Shown here in pieces: positions 11,951-25,494 of a stretch of 64,000 nt of DNA. The stretch covers positions 75,588-139,587 of the forward strand of contig JTDE01001126.1 of assembly GCA_014338405.1 (NCBI GenBank), given 5' to 3'. A program made the position numbers and the translations under genes. The notes beneath the pieces are model-generated. The model worked only from the letters and a program-made list of their open reading frames with translations, was not told the origin of the DNA and ran no database searches. Position 1 is the first letter of the stretch. The number at the start of each line of letters is the position of its first letter. This DNA comes from Paragonimus skrjabini miyazakii (lineage: Eukaryota > Platyhelminthes > Trematoda > Plagiorchiida > Troglotrematidae).

Positions 11951-13300
11951 ATTTGTTTTATTTACCGGTATATTGTGGAAACTTGTGTCTTGACTGCTGA
12001 TGAGTAAAGTTGAAAATTTTCTCTCAAGAGTTTTGGTATTGACAGCAATCTTTAGTCCCATCCCCATGCAAACGGATGGACGAGTTCAACCCTTGGTCAA
12101 GACCAGAGTGTGTATTACTCGGAAATCCTAAAACGGAAGCACTTCCGTTATAACAGATCATTGTCAAAGTGAGTCACACCAAACGTGTATTGCAGTGCGA
12201 AACTGCATTCAAATAGACAGTGATGTTTGAATTAAATTACTTAAAATCGATGGATACATAACGACAGTCAGTTCATTGTTCAATCGACTGCTCTTTTGGA
12301 AACAAATTTGTTTATGGGACAACAAAAAGCAAAGCGAGCATGCAAACATTTTGCAATTGAACATAAACATACAACCCAGTTATTTGATTCCGAAATTATG
12401 CTTCGTGTGAATCAACATAGTGAGGTAGCGACGTGTAATGCCTGCAAAGATGATTTCTCGACAAAATCTTCAGAGGTACGAAACACTTTACATTACGCTG
12501 CATTCGATGAGACAATTTGATAATACTATGGATATACTGCGTGCATTATTGGACCAGCGTGAGAAAATTATTTTATGTAACTATGCAACCAGACCCTAAG
12601 TTCACAAAAGTTTTGCTTGAGTCTGATAGGAAGCAATGTTCTTAACACTTGTTATTAGACATCAATAGAATTACACATTCGAACATACTCTTATTTAAGA
12701 ACATCACTCGCTTCCAAATAAAAAATTTAGATCACCTCTTTTGAATAGAAAGTTTCGCTCCAGTGACGTTCTCACCACTGACCACCAGGTCATTGATCTC
12801 ACAGATTTCGTGGCTGACAATTGTTGATGAGAATGGGGTTTGATTGCTTAAAGGTTAGTGTTTGATTGTAAGCTCTTTTAAACTATTACCAAGTGTTTTG
12901 ACAATGGTGTGAGCTAGTTATTTGTTGAGAGTTGAGAGTTCACCGATAGTACAAGTCACCTTCATTTCACATGGCGGCCTATTTGATAAACGTAGAAACA
13001 GTTTGGGAGCAACAGATTACTACGAAAAACACCCCAATTTACGCTTTAGTTTGATGGGCTGAAAAAGTGTTTTCATATTAGTTAAATTGTGTATTCACGT
13101 ATAGTGTAATAATGGAGTTCTATTGAAACTTCATATCAACGGAAAGCAAAAGAATGAAAGCGAGCTCTAGCGATTTTCATAAGTAAATTTTTGACTTTAC
13201 AATCTCCTTCAATGATAGAAGAAGAATATAAGGTATTAAAAGGGCAAACACTGAGTAGTGAACGATTTATTGTGACGTTTCAAATCCACACTAGGATCCG

Positions 13301-13301
<1 letters not shown>
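11951..13301. other. Non-coding stretch, nothing recognised
   Basis: No open frame with recognisable similarity and no repeat landmark. It ends at a dinucleotide microsatellite. Confidence 0.55.

Positions 13302-13338
<37 letters not shown>
13302..13338. repeat. (TA)n microsatellite
   Basis: Uninterrupted alternating TA for about 37 bases. It can fold on itself and is likely length-polymorphic. No transposon boundary is seen at either side. Confidence 0.95.
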
Positions 13339-13342
<4 letters not shown>

Positions 13343-15306
13343 AATAGGAATGGTGCAAATGACCTTGGTTAATCAGGTGAGCCATTTTAAGTAGTTCCTA
13401 GGCTGCTTGTTCATCAGAGATATCGGAAGACAATTGAAAGGAAACATCAATGCAATATGCATACTTTCACTCAGAAGGTGGTGCAACCATGTCATGAGTT
13501 TATAACAGAGAGGCATTGTAGGTACTGTATATCATATATGTCGTATAATATCATATAATGCTGTATGAAATCTAACTGTAAGTTGTAAAACGCACAGAAT
13601 AAAATAAATTTACCGGTTAGTTTCAGGGCATACTATTGCACTTAAGTGAAAATAAAGTGGAATACTCGGCGCCCAACAACTTTCAGCAAGACGACCGACT
13701 CACACAGCAGAAGGATGATATAATCATTATTAAACGTCGAAGTAAGTAGGAAGATCTATAGAAATACCTTGTGAAGTATGCTCACCTTACGCATCACGTG
13801 AACAGAACCAGCTCAAGAAATTCGATTACATCTTTGGGATAATTTGTTTTTGAAAATGTAGGTTTGCTCTGAACATCAGATGAATAGAACATTGAACAAA
13901 TTCAACGCTTATGAACACCAGTCACGTGATAAAGCCAGGAAACAGTTGGGTGGATCAGTCAGGTTACAGCTGATCGCTGGGACGAAAAATCATCCACATA
14001 TAACAAATAACACCAACTGTGACTGAACCGAAAGCGGAATTAACGGTGATCCCTTTGAATTTTCGACAGAGAAAGTGATAACTGTATCTTGTCCAGTGGT
14101 TCGAAGTGGCCAGCTCATAATTGGAGAAAGTGCAGTACTAAGAATCTTAATTGATGAAAATCTTGGTGTGAGTTGAGATTCGATTTATGTCAGAAGTCCA
14201 TAACATATTACCGGACAACTCCAAGACTTTTATCGCTAGGAGGGAAAATAAAATAAGCTTTTTGGGTGGCAATAAGACAGAAAGGAAGATATGAAAACGT
14301 CTCCTTTCTCGTCAGAAAATGCGAAGTTGTTCGCGGTTTTCTTTCGAACACAACATACTTTTCCTGTTGGATAGCTGGTGACGTAAATAGTTATGAATAA
14401 GTTTGCTACATGAACCTGCACGAAATGAATTTTGCCTTGTAGCTTACTGTTCCTCTGCTTTTAGAACAACTGAAAAATTTTCTATTTATTATGTCAACAA
14501 ACTATGTATTTGCCAAAGCTAATAAACACGACGCAACTTGCGTTGGTTTTTACTGCTTCAATGTTTCATCAGACTGTCTAACGTTTGAACTGAACTAAAA
14601 ATCAGAATGAAAATTATTTTGTAAAACCTAGTTATACAACCAGCTGATCGGAAGGTGGCCTGGTAACTACACTAGCCTTGTCTGCAAACGATTCACGTGT
14701 AGTATTCAGTCAATATCAAAAGAATTCAGTCAGACACAATTTAAAGTCAAACATGTCCCGATTAAGAACTGTGTAGTTATATAGACGGTTTTACTCATTC
14801 TGCGCTACATCCCGTTTTTGAATTGCTTGCTTTAGAGAAATCAAGCTAAATCACTGAAATTATGGATTGTTTAAATGAGAGCCCGGTATAGCAATGACAA
14901 AAATGTCGTTGTTTATTCTTCCAAGTTCTTTACAATGGCGTATAAAATCTGCTTCCATAGTGGTTAATGAACAATTTTTGAACCGAGCATATCTCAAGAG
15001 ATGCTCAACCGTTTTTGACTGAACACATCTATACCTAGTGTGATTTCAGGTCGAATACACTAGGTAAATGAAAATATTTAGCTGGATACTAACGACGTAT
15101 GTTCCACAATCCAAAGGTACCAGTTAGAACTTCTAAGCTGCACAAGTCCGCATGCTGCTTAACTATATTACTAGCATATATATGGAGAGTACAAGCTATA
15201 GATTGATCGATCAGAAAAAATAGCTTGTCAACCCAAAACTTTAGCAGGTAAAGCATTGTACTTATATAATTTTGATGGAGTTAGTTCTGGAATAATTCGG
15301 CAGACA

Positions 15307-15358
15307 TGACTCTAGTGACGCGTTATGCATGCTTCTGCTAATTCTGAGGTTCGATACC
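15307..15358 (+). other. tRNA-like Pol III A/B box pair (possible SINE head or tRNA relic)
   Basis: A near-consensus B box GGTTCGATACC occurs at 15,348-15,358. An A-box-like string (TGACTCTAGTGACGCG) starts at 15,307, with the roughly 30-base spacing of tRNA genes. No acceptor stem pairing is evident, so this is more likely a tRNA-derived SINE head or tRNA pseudogene than a functional tRNA. It does not share the hammerhead tail of the other SINE-like copies. Confidence 0.35.
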
Positions 15359-18300
15359 AACAGCTGAGAGGAGTGACAAGCAAACAAGTTGCATCTTTTA
15401 ACGAATGTTTGGACGGATTTGTTCCTCTCCCATTAGACTAATAGGTTGTTACTTGGAACGTAAATATTATATACCACTCACTGAGAATTATGGATGCATA
15501 AAGAGTTTCTGAAGTTTCCTTGTGAATATATGAAAAGGTATGCCCAGATGTAATCGGCATCTCATGAACCTGTAAACAGCATAACGACGACGTTCGTTCC
15601 GGACGTGTTTTCTCAGTTCCCTCGATGCAGCAAAGTAGCTGCAGATAGACGTTTACCACGGGTGCGTATAAGCTAGAATGAAAGTGTTTGCTCGCGCTAC
15701 TCCGAGCATTTTTGATTGTTTTCTTAAGGATTGAGAAGGAGTTCCGATTTTTGTCGATTGCTAACTTTGAGCCAGGTCACAATGTCCATTAGTTAATTAG
15801 TGTAACCTTGTTAAGCGAACGGTTGTTCGTAAGGATAGAAAAGACCCAACATTCCGTGAAGTGTATGGAAAGCTTCAATAACCCTCAGCCAAATAACATG
15901 ATAAGCATAAAACGTCAACATATCGTATCATGTAGTATGTATTTCTAGCTAACAAAGATCAAATAAGCGCAAGTATGAACAGTGGTGAGATTGTTTCTCA
16001 CGTTACAAAAGTCTGTCAGATTGGAAGAGCCAATCAGTTGCTTTAAACCAAGCTGTTGAATCGAACAGCTGAAAATCTCAAAGACCTGAGACCAACGGTT
16101 TACCGACATGACAATTCATTAACATGTTCAACCGTCTTCAAAAAAAACGATTCAAAATGGTCAGAGAGGTCTTCTTTTGATGCAATTCACCGACTAGTTT
16201 TGGTCAAAATTAATAACTTTTACTACGAGTGAATGAAAATCGCTCATTTATTAATAATTTTCTAAACCATTGACTTAGTAAAGGTGGTAAAATTCACGGC
16301 AGTTTTGCATGAAATTATCATATTCCTATATACTTGCATTTCTTCCCACCCAACCTACCACCCGCGCTTCGGAATTTTCCAAACGTTCCTGTGTGAAACT
16401 GGTAGAATGATGAATGACTTACCTGTTCTCATAAATTTGCATTCTGTTTGAAAACAAAATTTTTCCTGTGTGATTTTGTCGGCAGTTTGAAGTTATGGAA
16501 AATTATTATGAAGGCCGTTTTCTTTGGTCTTTTGTCGTATCGGTAACCCACAGCGTGGAACATGACAAAACAGCTCATCAGCCTTCGGTTCGTTTTGTTA
16601 CTTATACAGACGGATAGCCTGGAATTTACATGCACGGTTCAGTTTTTTATCGTGCAAATTACTTGTAGCTCAACACCCGTGAAGGCTGGTTTCTTGTGCA
16701 GTAGAATTGACATGAGTTTTAAAAATGAAGGTATATTCTTAGAACAGGCAGTAGCTTTACAGTGATCTGTTAGTAACCCTAAAGAACTAAATAATGAATC
16801 TCTTTGATTATTTGGATTTTATTCTGCTATTTATCAATTGCGTTGCAAATCAAAAACGGTCTCTCTTTCCGTTAATTTAACACTTGACTTTTCCGAGACA
16901 GTTCTATGAACTGTTTTACTCATTTGTTAAACCGATGAAAATCTACTGAGTTACCCGCAAAAATAAAAATTAGGAAACAAACTGGTTCTCAGGCATTCAT
17001 CACTACGGGAAGTACACAAAACTTCTATAGATTACTTTTACCAAGAATACTCAAACAGAAACAAGTTAAAAGGTAACGGACAAGTAGTGGGGATTCAACT
17101 TATACAGACTGGATGAGGATAACTGTTGGTTGCATCTTTCCCATTCAAGTAGCCTATCTAGGTAGTCCAGCTAAGATTAGAGGACCACACATCTGTCTGG
17201 TGCGAGACAAAACACTGCGTGAGTAAAGGCGGACGTAGTCCTTGCGACGTGTATACACAGCAGTCATTATATGATTGGACTTCTGTAAAACGCATGATAA
17301 ACTTGTCCAAAAGATAAACTAGAGAACAAGACCAGCTTTTCGAGTTTTATCCTGTATTTAAATAAAACACAATGCGCATAAAAATAGCTATTATATGAGG
17401 CCACAAAATCGATCTTTAGGACTACTGTTGGATACATGTGTTGTCTGTTTCTGATCAACCCGGGATTCGAGACTCGACGGTTGTCTACTGGCTGATCGTC
17501 GTTTAATAACTTGGAGGCACTGATGGGGTTAGGTTGATTGCAAGACAGCAGTTAACAAAAGATACAATATGTGCTCGCTTTGGTCATCTCATTATTTATA
17601 CCGATTGGGTGGCAATCGTGAATGCTTTGAGATAAACACCATTTGGTATTGTGCAAGCGCTTAGTTCCACAAGAACAAAGGCATAAGGGTGCGCAGAAAA
17701 TGTTCAAATAGTAGCAGCTAAACTTTTAACCCTAGGCACAACTCGGCAACAAAGTTGATGTTTGATTCTATGAATGTTATGTTCTGAGCGACAAGCGTAA
17801 CGATTACTTGTTCCGGTGTGAACGTTCTATTGGTTCTTTAACTCTCTCAAACGTCATAGAGACTCGCCAAATTCAAAGTGTGATTTTCTTATGTGTACAT
17901 ATTTTTTTCTTAGTCTACCCAAAATTGATAAGTTTTGGCGTTTTTCCTGGGTGTGAAAACTTTTATTTACGGTTTGTTAACTCCAGTAACCCTTTGTCTT
18001 TTACACCGAACAAGTATGATCGCATTCATTTAACAGCTGCCATTTGACTATTACTAAATTGATCAACTGGATGAATACAAGTGGATATGATTAGGTAGAT
18101 TATATACTTGGAGGAATGCCACAACCACTATGAAAAGCACTAGTGGTGAGTAATTCCACCACCACAAATTTCTGTAAAGATGAAGATGGTTGTCACTGTT
18201 ATGCTTGAATATTTCCACATTGAGCATCGGATTGGAAAGGCAAATCCATGAAACTAGACCCTATCCAAACAAACCTAATGACAAGTAACTGGTTGACATC

Positions 18301-18769
18301 CGAGATGGATAGTTTACAAACTTTCATTGAAATCAGTTGTTTATGGGTCAACCACCAGAAGCTTACTATAAACGTTCCATCTACTGTGTACCACTATGGG
18401 AGACGAAATTTGTAATAGTTGGATGCATTGTTCACTTATGTGGAAGATAACCTCTGCAGCTTGCTGGCTAAAGTATGTTTAACCAGTCAGATTCTAATTT
18501 TCTTCCGAACTACAGACATCGTCTAGTAAACGTTGAACTGGATTTGATTGTCTTTCCCTACTTTGTGAGTCCGTGTTTTAGACATCATCTTGTTTCAAAA
18601 GAATTCTCGGAGTAGATAATAATGATCTATTTTTTCACCTTTCACATACGTTATTGATAACAAGTTGTACTCTTTTGTATATGTTGCAGTTTAACAAACT
18701 GTATATATTGATCAATCCGGTGATATCCTAACTTGTCTGCTGAGTCAGGCTGCATAGTCTGACCTTTTA

Positions 18770-18795
18770 GGAATAATTAAACTTCTAATTATTCC
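18770..18795. repeat. Perfect 10-bp inverted repeat, 6-base loop
   Basis: GGAATAATTA at 18,770-18,779 is the exact reverse complement of TAATTATTCC at 18,786-18,795, with loop AACTTC. It is AT-rich. It is not followed by a T-tract that would suggest a Pol III terminator, and no precursor-length miRNA-like stem extends beyond it. Function unknown. Confidence 0.6.
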
Positions 18796-21700
18796 AGTTA
18801 GGTGAATGTGAAAACATGACACCTAGTCTTGATTGGCCTTTTGATGAGAAATAACAGGTCAGCAGAAACACACATCATTTCTTACAGTGCTGAGTTGTTG
18901 CATTATGTTCATACGACTGGATGCTGACCAAATTTGTTATAAACTGAATTCTCTATCTGATGCGTTTGTAGTTTAGGATGGTGAAAAATAAATTGTTCTC
19001 GATGATCTTCAAGGCTGACAAAAGTTACTTGACTACATCATAACCTTAAACATCTGACCCTAAGAAAAATGTGAAAGCGTTCGAACCTTATAATGCAGTA
19101 GAAAACAAATTCTAAATAAAAACTTCTCTGTACATTTTCTACAATAAGGTAAACAAAAGCAATGTGAAAACAATAGGGATAATTGACTGGGATAAAAAGT
19201 GCAGACTTTGAAAGTTCTAATAGACGATGAATCGATACGGTGGAAAACACTTCACTGGCAAGTGCACAATGAGAAGGTAAATTTAAATACCATATGACTT
19301 ATTTAAACATTGTTCTATCCTTTGAAACACTATTCAATATATTGTAACGTATTACTAACAATTGTGTTAAACAACAATTCAATACTACTTAAAAGCTCTC
19401 ATCAAGGAAAACAGTAGGCCCATAGTCTTCCTCTAGGTCATTTCCTGCCTTTGTTGGTCTGATACGACATGAACCACAGTTGAACGCCGCTATTGCATTT
19501 TCGTAAACTTTTCCGTCAGCTTCATTAATGATTATTCATTAGATTAAAATCCGCATATATTTCAACGTGTATTTCACAAAGAACTACAAAAGCCTCCTAC
19601 AAAGGAAGTACGAGCGCTGACAACAATATGGAAAATGCCATCAAAGTATGACACCACTTGAAGATCAACTTGATCAATCGAGGCTTTCTGTGAAATAATT
19701 CAGAAAACCATCTGTTTGAACTTGAACCAATCTGTTCCCTCTATCCACTTGGGTAGCACAGAGATGACACAAAGATCAGGGAAAAAGTTTGCAATGACGA
19801 ATGTGTAACAATTAAAATCAAAGTAAACGAGAAGTTGGGCGGAAATAAACCAGCTCCTACCCCAGACTTCCCAAATCTATTTGGGCGATGGTCAGGTAAC
19901 TGTATTGTAACTGTTGCGTTTCTCTGGGTACATAACGGGGCTTGTGGTTAATAATAAGCAGGTCCTTGAAAAGCTTAAGTTGTTTCACTCGGTTGCACGT
20001 TGTAACAGAATGGGGTGGTGACAACGAAAAGCAAAAATTGTTTAGGGCTAGCAAGGAAGCAGACATGAACTATTGGAATTTAAACGGTAGAATAGTAATA
20101 CCTGGAGAAACCAGAAAGAACATGACCGGATGAAAGCGATCAAAATCCATGAGTGAAATTGTCGGAGATTTTCGGGGCCCTTAATAGTCCGTAACCAAGA
20201 CTTAGTATTTACCGGAATAAGTAGTTTCACTCAGTGAATAACCTCATATGATTAAGGTTGAAAGGTTTCGTGATAACTGAAAAGCACCAGTTCATGGGAG
20301 ATTCAGTCTTCTGTACATTCCGTGGTACGCATTTTTCCACAACAATAGAATCGGCTTCAGACATTCCCTTCTATGATTTCCTATTATGGACTTTACTGTA
20401 ATGTCCCCATATAACACTGCTCCATATTCATAAACCGATATCAACAGGCTGCATTTTTCTAAATTATGGTGAAAATCAAGGCCTCTCAACGATTACGTGG
20501 TCAACGGACATGGACTGCAACACAATCAATGTGAAAGCACGATAGTAGTCTGACAGCAAGGCTTTTGGGTTGACCATGGTTACTACAACAGACACTAGTG
20601 AAGTTTTGTACTAATCTGTAGAAGATTACGTCAAAATTGGTTTGTCCAAAGGAAGATACAAGAAATGAGTCTCTTCTTTCAGAGCGGTAAACGGTTGGAC
20701 ATTTGGTAACAAGCTATTACGAGCTTCTGGTATATATTGTAAGGTGACCATTCACGCATTGTGGAATATCTCTTGTTTTCTTTGCATATCCCAGGAACTT
20801 AAAGGAGAGACGTACTTTCATATAACGGCGCCAAATCAATCGTGCAAGATCATGTTCCAAATGTTTGCATGGAAAGTAGTCCACTTACTCATAGTTGATG
20901 GATAATCAGAAATAGCATAAAAAAGGCGTGACCAACAAAATTGTCTTTGATGAAACTCCGAAAACAATCTTGTATTGCTAGGCCTCTCTTCCTACAACTA
21001 AAGTGGAGCTATTCCATTTGCTAAAATATCTTTGAATACCACGTCTACAATGGCAAGTTGAAAAATAAAAGTTACTAGGTGGTGTAGTTTTGGCAATTCG
21101 ATGTTACCGGCAAGTGAATTAAATAATTAGGTCGTTCATGGTCTTGAGTCTTGTGCTATGCGGCCTACTTTGCTCAAAATTGACGACTGATTTATCTCTG
21201 GGATCACGTGTTTCACCTACAACGACGGTTGCGCCAATGAAACGCACTTAATTTCCAGCATCAAGTGCAATTAAGGCTTACGGTTAATGCGAACTTTACG
21301 TTCTCAAATGGCGGGAATTGAGCAACTGTGCCACCGCATCAGTTGGCAGGTTACTTCTGGGTCGAACTAACTAAATTATTCGCATAGTTTTGTCATAGTA
21401 CATAGGCTTTGTCCATGTGGTGTTGATTTTCATTACTTCTTCTCTCAGAACGTGTACTGAGGTTACAGGTTTCACACGGAAATAACTAGGTCAACTATTC
21501 TGTAAGCTGGGATTATTGTCGTAAGCAAAGTCGCGAATTTTAATATTATGCGATCATCGGTTGTGTTCTGGTATTTAGTAAATTAACATTGATCTATTCA
21601 CCAGTTGCATCAATAAACATAACCGTGTGCACATATAACTGTCACTTGCTGTATTAATAAATTCAAGATCAGTGGTTGATGCGTCCCTGCTAGGTGTTGG

Positions 21701-24700
21701 TACCGACTGTTAAAATCTAGACTGCCTGATTACGAAAAGCTGATATTCCTCTGGCTCCAGAAATACCAAGTACTTATATGTTGTTGGCTAAAATGCCCGA
21801 AAACATCATTATTTTTGTTATTGTTCAGCCAACTGAAACACAGTCACCGTCTGGATCATTGACGAAACCATCTTTCCCTTCTGTGCGGAACGGAAATGAA
21901 AGTCACCGCAGAAAATCTGTCCCTGTTTTTCAGTTGCGCATATCCAGTGTGCGTCTAGTAGGCTAAATGTACACACGTTTGGAAGTGGCGTTAAATATTG
22001 ACTACATTTATTTGTTATTTGAGAAGATGGAAATAGTTTAATTATGGACTTTCCTGGTTGCGAATCAGGTTTGCCAACTACGTTTTTTGTTGATACTAAC
22101 ACAGTAGGTTTTAATCTTGCATTCCGAGTGACATGTTATAGCTTTCTCTGAATTTTTGAGATAGAATGTTGTATGAGAAAAACAAGAAACGTTATTCGTA
22201 AGCATGCCTTGGATCTCATTAAGGTTGCGGAGTTATGGTCACATTCCTTTTAAAAAATGACCTGTTCACACTTTATATAATTGTCCTAACATTAGGTTTG
22301 ACACTGGCCTACTTACACGTACAACACAACAGTGGCAGCAAGATGGACAATCTCGCCTGGCTGTGAAGCTTGGTAAGCACTTCAAACAAGCCGAAACAGG
22401 AGTTTGTTAGAAAGTACGCACGACCTACACAGACCTACTGAAAATCACGTTCAGTTGTCATATTATAGTATACTCGTGCAAATATTTATCACCGTCTCGT
22501 AACAAATGTTTATGGCTTCACCAACATAAACAAAAATACAAAGAGTTTTGTGGCCGATTAGTGAGTTGCGACACCCGTTTTTCTATCTTTGTCAGTGTGA
22601 ATCTTACCCCATTTTGCTGTAAATTTGTAGTTGTCACGAAACAGATTTGTGATGTGCTTCACTAGCGTAGTGTATATAGGTCACGTCATTCGAATTGAAA
22701 ACTGCATACTTGTGTTTTGCCGACAAACTTATTTTGACTTCGCGTGAAACCGGAAAATTAAGAGGAAGTCTTTTTATTAGGACAGCGTGGGCAACAGTTT
22801 GGCACAGAAGTTGTTTGTTCTTCCAGAGATAACCAGAACTGAGTTGAGTACATTTGCTCTGGGAAGAATTGTGGTTGGTGTTTGTACAAGTGTACAAATT
22901 AAATTGCACAAACTGGTAGGATTATTGTGATTTAGAAAACGATTTTTAACACCACGTAACCTTGCAAACCAGAAGCATTGCAAGGTAAATGGAAATACTG
23001 AGTATTGGTGTTTGCATGAGAACCTATCACGTCGGAATAGTACTTGCTAATCTCGCAGTACCGTTTAATAGAATAGTGTGATTTTTTTTCAGGTGTTCGG
23101 TTTCGTACTGGGTGCACAGAGTAACATACTTATCAGCTGAATGTGAAACCTTGCTAATTTCTGAAAACATATTTTCTTGCGAAAACTGTTGTTGAAGAAA
23201 GAGTAAGGTAGACATGTTTCGTTCACTGGAACGATGGACAAACCGAGAACTTAGGGTTGATGTGCATCATTATTGAGACCTCTACCACAAGTGAATTTAA
23301 TGTCAAGTGCTTCCCTGCAAAAAGGCTGGCTGGAATAGTATGTCCAAATATGAAAGCTGGAATTGAGTGTAGGGAACATTCAGCAAATAGAATAAGCTAC
23401 AAGTCCAAGGATTAAATGACTCCTCTTGTGTATCAGGGAACACATTACTCACTTAGGATCTGAGGAGTGCAGAATCTCTTTACCACGTATGCTAAAATAA
23501 TACTCCTCAAAACGAATGGAAAGTAGACAGCGTCAAACATTTTTCAAAAATTCACCAGTAAATACTCTCATGAAAGTAAATATTTCAATGGACCAAGAAA
23601 ACGTCATTTGTTAATTTAAACTACCAGTAATACCAGTTGTCACCACCAGTATGCTGTTGAATAATGAGGAACCTGAAATCGGTGTAACAATGTCTATTAT
23701 TGGGAGACGATTGCAACTTTATTATGGCATTAATTATTCTCATATAAATAAATAAAAAGTTGCACTGTCATGGCATTAGTGTGGTCAGGGTGCATATTTT
23801 GGATGGTTTCTCAAAACATTCGAACTAGAAGTACACCGTTCTAGCTGCTGACTGATAAGCGCAAATGAATGCAAGACAAATCTGAGTGTAGGTTTGCATT
23901 TTAGTGTAGAAATTCAACAGTGTTCGAAGCATACAGACCATTTGGTGCATAGTGATCATCTTCACTATGGAGAAGTTGACATGTGTCAATAACCAAGTAG
24001 AAGACCGTCGTTAATTATTTACTCAGTCTGTAACGTACAAGTCGGTTGCCTCATTTGTGATAATAGTGTATAAATAGGTTCATGCTGTTTGGAAATTCAG
24101 AGAATACTCTAAGTGACGGGTCTTGTTCAACGGTTTCCTCTGTTTTACCTATAACTTTTGCTGAATCGAACGCGAAGCAAACTTAAGTATTACCAGAGTA
24201 TTTATATTTATACACACGCGAATTTCTGTTTATGTGCATATCTGTGTATGCCTATGAATTGACTAACCAGCGTTGACCGGCTGGACACAAAGGCTTCACT
24301 CACACACTCACCGGTAGTAGTCCTTTGGGTTTACACCGGACACATGATTTTTGAGTGGAACCGCAAGTGCTGCAACGCAGGCCACTTGCGATGTTGGTTA
24401 AGAACAGGCGTCATTTGGCTTTGGCCACTGTGACGGACTAATCCGAACCGGATGCCGCCAACCGTATACACCTTCTTTGATCATACATGTTTGCGCCATT
24501 GTTAGGAAGACACCGGTAGGCAGAATCCTACGCAGTTAACTCAATGATTTATCTTGGCTCCCCTATATATAGAAGACACCGTGTACTAGTGGACTCCGCA
24601 GGTAGTTAAGCTCACCACTTCTGGTGACATAGTATGTTAAGATGCTCTGGCTGTAGTTACAGACATCCTTAATGGAGCGTGGACAACGGAATGCATGTAA

Positions 24701-25340
24701 GCCACAATTAGTTTCAACACTATGCTGTATGTTTAGGTATTCACTCCAAATACAACGTGTAATTTTGTACTTATAGAGCTAGTCACTTGAAATCTCCACG
24801 TGTTGTGAGATATAATATATTCGGGAACTGCCCCAAAAACATTTCTTTAATTACTACAATATTCATCTTGAAAGAGCTTTGAACTTCTATTTTTAAAATG
24901 TTTCGAAACAATTTCGATATACATACCTCTTTACTCAGCCTTGGCCAGTTTTGTTACATATAAATCAAATCAAGTGCTTCCCGGTCTTAACCGTTTGACC
25001 CTGCAATTAATAAGTAGCGCATGTATGACAACGTAAGTAGTGTACTGTAGATAACTTGTAGTGACCACAAGCGCCCGGAAAATATGATACTTTAACTTGG
25101 ATAAAGAGACTTCCACATATTAAATTGACTGAACTAGATGTGAATGTCCAACACAACTGCATGGAAAACTGACGTTTATCATGCTACGTATAACTGCTAA
25201 TTGGTGAAAACAATACAGTACTCCAGCAAGGCATGCCGGAAAGCTTGACCGTTGAAAAATCTGAGAAGCTCGCAAGATTAACCAATTCTTAATTAAAAAG
25301 AAGCTGATGAGTAATAGGGGATTTTGGTTTTTCATATAGA

Positions 25341-25469
25341 TTGAATATCAACCACAATTGATCGTAGCTGTCGCATTCCCATAGACTTTCCAGTCGGACC
25401 CTTTCGAAAAGAAGCATTAGACTCGGGTTTCACTCTGATTAGAGCTTGTCAGTAGTGCATATCATCGCC
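25341..25469 (-). mobile_element. Hammerhead SINE-like copy, left arm of a head-to-head pair
   Basis: On the minus strand this copy runs from about 25,469 (GGCGATGATATGCACT) through a damaged hammerhead to the shared tail ending near 25,341 (CAATTGTGGTTGATATTCAA). It is an imperfect inverted copy of 25,495-25,622, separated by only about 25 bases. Most mismatches between the two arms are scattered substitutions, so they are old or were inserted as separate family members. The tRNA-like head is truncated. Confidence 0.8.
25414..25458 (-). ncRNA. Degenerate hammerhead ribozyme
   Basis: Read on the minus strand, stem I (GCACTA with TAATGC) has one mismatch. The first core strand is CTGACAA, so the invariant G8 is A. 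Stem II is GCTCT-AATC-AGAGT with a closing G-T pair, GAAA is intact, and stem III CCCGAGT has lost one pair. Loss of G8 should abolish self-cleavage because G8 is the general acid of the hammerhead. This is a relic, useful as a natural inactive control for the intact copy next to it. Confidence 0.78.
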
Positions 25470-25494
25470 ACAGCGTGTCCGTAGTTCAAATCCA

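Larger units (their letters stand above)
13339..25340. other. Long non-coding stretch with minor landmarks only
   Basis: No protein family is recognisable. Landmarks are a tRNA-like promoter pair near 15.31-15.36 kb, a 10-bp perfect hairpin at 18,770-18,795, and a GC-richer block at about 24,270-24,620 that may be an unclassified repeat. Everything else is AT-rich sequence with frequent stops in all frames. Confidence 0.55.

Noticed and set aside
12001..12030. CTGATGAG followed by GAAA-like sequence near 12.0 kb
   Set aside because: No stem II hairpin, no GAAAC at the right distance and no complementary stem I; not a hammerhead.
13970..14000. CTGATCGCTGGGACGAAAA resembling a hammerhead core
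   Set aside because: The invariant GA after position 7 and a pairing stem II are missing, and no family flanks are present.
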